A DNA stretch of 19,070 nt. Origin: Treponema sp. (GTDB taxonomy: Bacteria > Spirochaetota > Spirochaetia > Treponematales > Treponemataceae). The stretch is from assembly GCA_024691105.1 (NCBI GenBank), contig JAILNY010000023.1, forward strand, positions 1 to 19,070, read 5' to 3'. Positions 14,796 through 19,070 of the stretch are shown piece by piece; position 1 is the first letter of the stretch, and every line of letters starts with the position of its first letter. Position numbers and translations under genes: made by a program. The notes below the pieces were generated by a model. It was not told the DNA's origin. It did not search any database and saw nothing but the letters and a program-made list of their open reading frames with translations.

Positions 14796-16439
14796 TTACT
14801 CAACAGCGGCAGTTCCTGCGTTCATACTTGCAAGGAATGCTTCATTAGTCTTTGACTTTTTCATGCGGTCAAGAATAAGTTCTGTAATTTCGACATCTTC
14901 CATCGGATTAAGAACCTTACGCAAAATCCACATTTTCTGAAGTTCGCTTTCTGTAAGCAAAAGCTCTTCTTTTCGAGTTCCGGATTTTTTGATATTGATT
15001 GCCGGGAAAAGTCTGCGTTCAGCAAGCTTACGGTCAAGGTCAATTTCTGAGTTACCGGTTCCCTTAAACTCTTCAAAGATAACTTCATCCATACGGCTTC
15101 CTGTCTCGATAAGGGCTGTAGAGATGATTGTCAAAGAGCCACCCTCTTCTACATTACGAGCCGCACCAAAGAATCTCTTTGGCTTAAACAATGCATTAGA
15201 GTCAACACCACCAGACAACACCTTTCCGGAAGTCTGAACAGTCTGGTTATAAGCGCGTGCAAGACGTGTAATAGAGTCAAGCAAAATTACAACATCGCGT
15301 TTATGTTCAACAAGGCGCTTAGCCTTTTCAAGAACCATTTCTGCAACCTGAACATGGCGTGTTGCCTGCTCATCAAATGTAGAAGAAATAACTTCACCCT
15401 TGATTGCACGCTCCATCTCTGTAACTTCCTCAGGACGTTCATCAATCAAAAGAACGATAAGATATACTTCCGGGTTATTTGTCGTAATTGCATTTGCAAC
15501 CTTCTGCATCAAAATTGTCTTACCAGCCTTTGGTGGCGCAACAATCAAAAGACGCTGACCTTTACCGATTGGAGCAAAAAGATCTACGATACGTGTAGAC
15601 ACTTCTGTTGAAACAGTCTCAAGCTTAAGCTTTTCATTAGGATAAAGCGGAGTCAGGTTTTCAAAAGGAACACGAGTCTGAGCTACACGAGGCTCATCAA
15701 AGTTTACAGTTTCAATGCGTAAAAGTGCAAAGAACTTTTCGCCTTCTTTTGGAGAACGAGTCTGGCCATAAACAGTATCACCAGTCTTAAGGTTAAAAAG
15801 ACGGATCTGACTCGGGCTGATATAAATATCATCAGGGCCTGGCAAATAACTGTTCTGAGGAGAACGCAAAAATCCGTAGCCGTCCGGCAAAATCTCAAGA
15901 GCACCGCTTGCAAAAATAATTCCACCATGCTCAGTATGAGCTTTAAGAATTACAAAAATCAAATCCTGCTTTTTCATAGGAGCAAGATCATCAGCTGTAA
16001 AGCCGTATTGAATGGCAAGCTCGCGGAGTTCCTGCATTCCTTTTTTTGTAAGTTCGTTGATTTCTAGTCTTGGTTTTGATTCGTAGTCCTGCATGCTTTC
16101 AGGAAGGTGGGTTTCTGTCTGAAGTGTTTCTGGTGATATATTACGTGAATAAGAACGGTTTGAATTGAACTTTCGCTGTCCGCCCTGATTCTGATGTCTG
16201 TTTTGTTCAGCTCCTCGTTTTACAACCCGTCTTCGCTTCTGGGCTGTTTCTCCTTCTTGTTCGGAGCTTTCAGAAGCATCCGCAGGAGCATCTGGCTCAG
16301 CTTGGCTTTCTGGCTGACTTTCTGATTGTGTTTCAGAGCCTGCTTCTTCTGATTCATTTACAGCCATAGACTCTGACTGTGCTTCAGCAGCCTGTTCCTC
16401 TTCGGCTGCTTTTGTAGTACGGCGTTTAAATGGTGCCAT
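14796..16439 (-). CDS. rho: Transcription termination factor Rho with long N-terminal extension
   Basis: This 547-residue hexameric RNA-dependent ATPase/translocase releases RNA polymerase. Order: an acidic, Gln/Ser/Glu-rich low-complexity region (about 10-65), a basic patch QKRRRVVKR with Asn/Gln-rich sequence (about 67-100), the Rho_N helical domain (about 126-170), the OB-fold primary RNA site with ILPDGYGFLRSP (about 183-194), and the RecA-like motor. Motor motifs: Walker A APPKAGKT (301-308), DERPEEV with the catalytic Glu (333-339), Walker B VVILLDS (383-389), and a GVDSNALFKPKRFFGAARN loop (411-429). E. coli Rho has 419 residues, so about 110-130 residues are extra, nearly all N-terminal. 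The ATG follows GGAG at 8 nt spacing. Confidence 0.98.
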   Translation of the reverse strand: MAPFKRRTTKAAEEEQAAEAQSESMAVNESEEAGSETQSESQPESQAEPDAPADASESSEQEGETAQKRRRVVKRGAEQNRHQNQGGQRKFNSNRSYSRNISPETLQTETHLPESMQDYESKPRLEINELTKKGMQELRELAIQYGFTADDLAPMKKQDLIFVILKAHTEHGGIIFASGALEILPDGYGFLRSPQNSYLPGPDDIYISPSQIRLFNLKTGDTVYGQTRSPKEGEKFFALLRIETVNFDEPRVAQTRVPFENLTPLYPNEKLKLETVSTEVSTRIVDLFAPIGKGQRLLIVAPPKAGKTILMQKVANAITTNNPEVYLIVLLIDERPEEVTEMERAIKGEVISSTFDEQATRHVQVAEMVLEKAKRLVEHKRDVVILLDSITRLARAYNQTVQTSGKVLSGGVDSNALFKPKRFFGAARNVEEGGSLTIISTALIETGSRMDEVIFEEFKGTGNSEIDLDRKLAERRLFPAINIKKSGTRKEELLLTESELQKMWILRKVLNPMEDVEITELILDRMKKSKTNEAFLASMNAGTAAVE

Positions 16440-16460
16440 TTAAAATTCTCCATTAAAAAA

Positions 16461-16466
16461 ATTATA
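16461..16466 (-). promoter_or_regulatory. Candidate -10 box of rho
   Basis: A TATAAT on the - strand (16466 to 16461) lies about 22 nt before the rho ATG, leaving room for the GGAG ribosome-binding site at 16451-16448. No good -35 hexamer is seen at 16-18 nt. The AT-rich surroundings lower confidence. Confidence 0.35.
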
Positions 16467-16559
16467 ATAAAACATAAAATATATATTTGATTTTCAAAAA
16501 AAAAGAACAGATTTTAGATAACTACTACAAAACTCCCACATTATGTAGCATAAAAATTA

Positions 16560-16973
16560 TTAGTTTTCAGTATCTGATTTCAAAATCAAAGACTGTTTAA
16601 ATTCTTCAGATGCAACAGAAAACAAATCTACATCTGGTTCTTTATCAAGCATTGTTACCTGACCTTCAAAATCTACGTTATCCGCAATTCTAAGACGGGC
16701 AGTTGTAACATTACCTTTTACTTTGCTTCCACTGCACATTTCAACACGTTCTACAGCTTCAATATCACCAGTAACTGTACCGGAAATAATAATTGAATTA
16801 GCAGACATTTTGTCTACGTTGCAGGTAGCACCTTTATCTATTTCAAGATTGCCTTCGGCAATTATTGTACCGCTGAATCTTCCATTAATTTTTAAATCAT
16901 CAGTAAACTCGAGTACACCGTCAAATTCTGTTTCTGAACCGAGAACGGTAAAATTTCTTTTTTCGCCTTCCAT
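16560..16973 (-). CDS. Bactofilin (polymer-forming cytoskeletal protein)
   Basis: This 137-residue protein has a central right-handed beta-helix domain of the bactofilin family (Pfam Bactofilin). The repeating short hydrophobic/Gly rungs are visible in DDLKINGRFSGTIIAEGNLEI, SIIISGTVTGDIEA and GSKVKGNVTTARLRI. Bactofilins self-assemble into filaments without nucleotide and, in several bacteria including spirochaetes, help set cell shape or organise peptidoglycan enzymes. The terminal tails are short and charged, as usual. The gene follows HU/IHF by 36 nt and precedes rho by 120 nt. GGAG lies about 13 nt before the ATG, farther than ideal. Confidence 0.92.
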   Translation of the reverse strand: MEGEKRNFTVLGSETEFDGVLEFTDDLKINGRFSGTIIAEGNLEIDKGATCNVDKMSANSIIISGTVTGDIEAVERVEMCSGSKVKGNVTTARLRIADNVDFEGQVTMLDKEPDVDLFSVASEEFKQSLILKSDTEN

Positions 16974-17009
16974 AAAAAAATCAGTACTCCATGTCAGATG
17001 AATTAATAT

Positions 17010-17327
17010 TTAAGAATTATCCTTTTCTACAGGCAGATTCCATAAAGACTGCTTTAATTCTTTACCTGCCCTAAAAACAGAAACGTAGTGAGGTTCAACA
17101 GAAACAATCTCTCCCGTTTTAGGATTTCTTGCCTTGTCACGACCTTTTCTAAGCCGCTTTTCAAAAGTTCCGAACCCACGCAGTTCTATAGTTTTTCCGT
17201 CTTCCAAAGACGTCTTAATCTGTTCAAGCAGGCTCTCTACCACAACCTGAACATCATGACGTTCTATCTTAGTATTGAGATAAACAGATTCAATTAAATC
17301 ATTTTTAGTCAATTTTTCATCTGACAT
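17010..17327 (-). CDS. HU/IHF-family DNA-binding protein
   Basis: This 105-residue nucleoid protein has the N-terminal helices (KLTKNDLIESVYL), the GFGTFE turn (51-56) and the DNA-minor-groove arm containing RNPKTGE (67-73), with the conserved proline. It would form a homo- or heterodimer that bends DNA. It has about 10-15 extra residues compared with E. coli HU (90 residues), mostly at the C-terminus (after FRAGKELK). HU and IHF subunits cannot be told apart with confidence here; the divergent, slightly longer sequence is closer to the IHF-like side. Shares a likely transcript with bactofilin (36-nt gap). Confidence 0.95.
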   Translation of the reverse strand: MSDEKLTKNDLIESVYLNTKIERHDVQVVVESLLEQIKTSLEDGKTIELRGFGTFEKRLRKGRDKARNPKTGEIVSVEPHYVSVFRAGKELKQSLWNLPVEKDNS

Positions 17328-17363
17328 CTCAAAACCCCGTAACGCCTGGCATAAAAGCCTTCA

Positions 17364-17411
17364 AATACTTTTTGAATAAGGTACAGTAAACTGCACCCTA
17401 TTCAAAGTATT
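17364..17411. terminator. Long stem-loop after rpsT
   Basis: A 48-nt inverted repeat: 17364-17386 pairs with 17391-17411 across a TAAA loop. It has a 2-nt bulge and two G-U-compatible positions, giving a stem of over 20 bp. It starts 9 nt beyond the rpsT stop. There is no clean U-tract on either strand, so it may be a terminator of unusual type or an RNase III-type processing site between rpsT and HU/IHF. Confidence 0.7.
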
Positions 17412-17419
17412 ATCAAAAG

Positions 17420-17704
17420 TTAGTTTGCTTTTGGTGCAGCAAACGAAACATTGTAAAGCTTTGTCATACGAGACTTCTTGCGTGATACAGCGTTGCGTGT
17501 CATAACGCCCTTACTGCGTGCAGAGTCAAGAGAGCTTACAAGTGTCTTTAACTTTGTCTGAGCAGCTGCCTGATCTTTTGCCTGGCAAGCTTCTACAAAC
17601 TGTCTTGCATATGTGTGGCATTCACTTTTGATTGCCTTGTTATGCAAACGTCTTGCTTCACTCTGTCTAAAAGCTTTCTGAGCTGATGTTTGATTTCTAG
17701 CCAA
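17420..17704 (-). CDS. rpsT: 30S ribosomal protein bS20, TTG start
   Basis: This 94-residue basic protein binds 16S rRNA in the 30S body. The family pattern is clear: AQKAFRQSEARRLHNKAIKS, then a helix with QAAAQTKLKTLVSSLDSARSKGVMTRNAVSRKKSRMTKL. The start is TTG at 17704: the frame has a TAA just upstream and no ATG or GTG between it and the conserved ARNQTSAQ. GGGGG lies 7 nt before it as a poor Shine-Dalgarno. E. coli rpsT also starts with UUG, which there weakens initiation and is linked to autoregulation; a parallel role is inferred. It has its own strong promoter. Confidence 0.97.
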   Translation of the reverse strand: MARNQTSAQKAFRQSEARRLHNKAIKSECHTYARQFVEACQAKDQAAAQTKLKTLVSSLDSARSKGVMTRNAVSRKKSRMTKLYNVSFAAPKAN

Positions 17705-17733
17705 AGGATGACCCCCAAATTAAAACTTACATT

Positions 17734-17762
17734 ATGATATTCAAACCACCCCTTTTTGTCAA
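17734..17762 (-). promoter_or_regulatory. rpsT promoter
   Basis: On the - strand a perfect TTGACA (17762 to 17757) is followed after exactly 17 nt by TATCAT (17739 to 17734), a 5/6 match to the -10 consensus. Predicted start is near 17727, giving a leader of about 23 nt before the TTG. It is the best sigma-70-type promoter in the window. Confidence 0.85.
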
Positions 17763-17799
17763 GTAATTCAAAAGAATATCTGGCAGTGTAAACTGAATA

Positions 17800-18022
17800 T
17801 AAGGCGGTGTCCGCCGCTGTAAAAAGCATAAAAGAAAGTAAAAGCGGCGGCCGCGTCATCCGGGATTCCGCGTCAGAGCGCTTCATTCCTCCGCGTCTTT
17901 ATGCTCCGCATAAAATCCGCTCCGGAACGGCTTGGCTTTTAGCATCGCGCTTTGCGCTCGCTACCGCGCGCCGTCCCTCCTGCCGCTCACCGGGAAATGC
18001 GGATTGTCAGTTCCGGATGCCG
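17800..18022. repeat. GC-rich palindromic intergenic island, possible dispersed repeat
   Basis: This part of the 358-base gene-free stretch (17705-18062) is far richer in G+C than the flanks and dense in palindromes: GGCGG-TGT-CCGCC (17803-17815), CCGCCGCT with AGCGGCGG (17811-17818 and 17843-17850), TTTATGC-TCC-GCATAAA (17898-17914) and GCGC-TTT-GCGC (17947-17957). No coding frame in it looks protein-like. Composition and structure suggest a mobile or dispersed intergenic repeat; copy number cannot be seen from one window. The remaining 18023-18062 shows nothing recognisable. Confidence 0.5.
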
Positions 18023-18062
18023 TATACACATCAATTTGTATTTGTGTGACTAAGATTAACTA

Positions 18063-18377
18063 TTAAATTTTATCTTTTTCATCATCCTTTTCTTTTTCTG
18101 TAAAATCATAACCACAGGTTCTACAAGTTTTTGACATTGGAACAAGCATGCCATCATTGTTACCACTAAAAATTGTAGTCCAGTTATCAATAGGCTTTCC
18201 ACATCTCGGACATTTTATTGAATGAAGAATGAATGAACGAGTAAAACCTAAAACTAGAAAACTTATAAATCCTATCAGACCATGAACAAATATACTGAGC
18301 AGTAAAAATAAAACTAAAAGTGAAAATCCACTTGTTATTGATATTATATGATATTTTTTCCAAATAGATATTTTCAT
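18063..18377 (-). CDS. Small membrane protein with zinc-ribbon-like tail
   Basis: Unrecognised protein of 104 residues (106 if started at the ATG at 18383). A short basic N-terminus leads into two closely spaced hydrophobic helices (about residues 13-50). A soluble tail with two cysteine pairs follows, CPRC and CRTC (Cys58/61 and Cys87/90 in the 106-residue numbering), as in a zinc ribbon, and the protein ends in a charged EKEKDDEKDK run. The second ATG (18377) is preferred because AAGGAA lies at a normal distance from it and too close to the first. It begins 18 nt after the LysM-protein stop, so the two are likely co-transcribed. AT-rich like its neighbour. An immunity or accessory role is possible but not shown. 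Confidence 0.7.
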   Translation of the reverse strand: MKISIWKKYHIISITSGFSLLVLFLLLSIFVHGLIGFISFLVLGFTRSFILHSIKCPRCGKPIDNWTTIFSGNNDGMLVPMSKTCRTCGYDFTEKEKDDEKDKI

Positions 18378-18395
18378 TTTCATTTCCTTATTTGA

Positions 18396-19070
18396 TTAAT
18401 GATGCATATAGTATCTTTCCATCGATTTCTCTCTTTCTGCAGGTGTATCAAATGGAATTACAAAACCATGCTGTTTTGATATATTAAATCCAGCTTTTAA
18501 TCCAAAAGACAACCCTCCTGAAAATGATATATTTCCATTATCTGCAAAACCTACACTTCCTCCAAACAAACCATATCCAGCTGATAAAGTTGCAATATTA
18601 CTATCTTCAAAATCACCTTTCGTATATCCTGCAAAAACAGAACCACCAACACTAGCTCCAGAAGCAAAGCCTCCAGATAGAAATAATCCTGATGCTCCTG
18701 AATTATCTAAATCAAATACAAATTCTAGTGAAGCATCAATACCAATACATGGAACAAAATTTAAATTTAGCCCCACTGTAAAATCACCATGATTTATTGT
18801 TTTTGGAGGTGTAACCTGATTATTAGAATATTGTGTTGTTGCTCTACTAATATAATCAGCTGAGCGCTTTTGAACAATCTCTGCTTTACCAAGATTTAAA
18901 TGATTACCTGTATAAATTATATTTATATCAGAGATACTATCAGAATTAAGTTGCTGTAGATCAGTTGCTGTATAGTTTGTTCCATACCGGATATTACATT
19001 CTGTAGCAATTGAAGTTAATGTATCTCCGTCTTCGATTGTGTTTGTCTTGAAATTAAATCTTCCATCCGG
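18396..19070 (-). CDS. LysM-domain protein with glycine-rich C-terminus, partial
   Basis: The frame stays open from the stop at 18396 to the right window edge (224 codons), so the N-terminal part is missing; the GTG at 18776 is internal. Residues about 9-61 form a LysM domain: TIEDGDTLTSIATEC, then YTATDLQQLN and INIIYTGNHLNL, which places a peptidoglycan/GlcNAc-polymer binding module before the C-terminal part. A linker (about 62-95) is followed by about 100 residues of Gly/Ser/Phe-rich alternating sequence (GLFLSGGFASGASVGGS, then AGYGLFGGSVGF) and a charged end, AEREKSMERYYMHH. I do not recognise the tail. Similar layouts end large RHS/wall-associated or phage-like proteins, but that is recollection. 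AT-rich, of accessory character. Confidence 0.75.
   Translation of the reverse strand, partial: PDGRFNFKTNTIEDGDTLTSIATECNIRYGTNYTATDLQQLNSDSISDINIIYTGNHLNLGKAEIVQKRSADYISRATTQYSNNQVTPPKTINHGDFTVGLNLNFVPCIGIDASLEFVFDLDNSGASGLFLSGGFASGASVGGSVFAGYTKGDFEDSNIATLSAGYGLFGGSVGFADNGNISFSGGLSFGLKAGFNISKQHGFVIPFDTPAEREKSMERYYMHH

Noticed and set aside
17593..17886. A 97-codon - strand frame starting just after GGAGGA in the GC-rich island
   Set aside because: It runs out of phase through the rpsT promoter and the rpsT start. The GGAGGA is too close to its ATG, and it lacks a protein-like pattern after the first 40 codons.

Overview
The window reads as a chromosomal segment of a spirochaete, most likely a Treponema species. 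This rests on moderately AT-rich coding DNA, a lipoprotein with a spirochaete-style lipobox (FIFSC), and a mix of a bactofilin, an HU/IHF protein, a secreted HEAT-repeat protein, an LptF/LptG pair and an OFA-family transporter. The genus is an inference from gene content; no rRNA is present to confirm it.

Left part (1-5706, + strand). The window opens in the last 64 codons of a GGGtGRT-family protein. A run of three GC-rich stem-loops and a T-tailed terminator follows. Next is an OFA-type MFS carrier with its own terminator, then a CapA-like lipoprotein metallophosphatase whose end overlaps a DEAH RNA helicase (HrpA type) by 10 bases.

Middle part (5711-11563, - strand). Transcription order is dut, lptF, lptG, tgt, a secreted HEAT-repeat protein and an ASCH-domain protein. 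Gaps are very short or genes overlap (dut/lptF overlap, tgt/HEAT ATGA overlap), and the set ends in a terminator that lies between the convergent hrpA and ASCH genes. dut has an extended -10 promoter placed 6 nt before its ATG, so the operon mRNA may be leaderless. The CapA gene has the same arrangement.

Information-processing block (11590-17762, - strand). Transcription order is rpsT, HU/IHF, bactofilin, rho, rpmE, rpsO and pnp. Each ribosomal-protein or RNA-metabolism unit is separated by recognisable hairpins or terminators. rpsT starts with TTG behind a near-consensus promoter. rpsO and rpmE have leaders of about 100 nt or more containing short stems. pnp is followed by three stem-loops and then a terminator with a C(UACG)G loop. 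Rho carries an acidic, polar N-terminal extension of roughly 110 residues.

Right edge (17763-19070). A 358-base gene-free stretch (17705-18062) contains the rpsT promoter and a GC-rich, palindrome-rich island of about 220 bp that looks like a dispersed intergenic repeat. Beyond it lie AT-rich genes of accessory character on the - strand: the C-terminal part of a LysM-domain protein with a glycine-rich tail, followed 18 nt later by a small membrane protein with a zinc-ribbon-like tail. This pair could be a secreted effector and its partner or immunity protein. It is the most speculative and the least ordinary part of the window.
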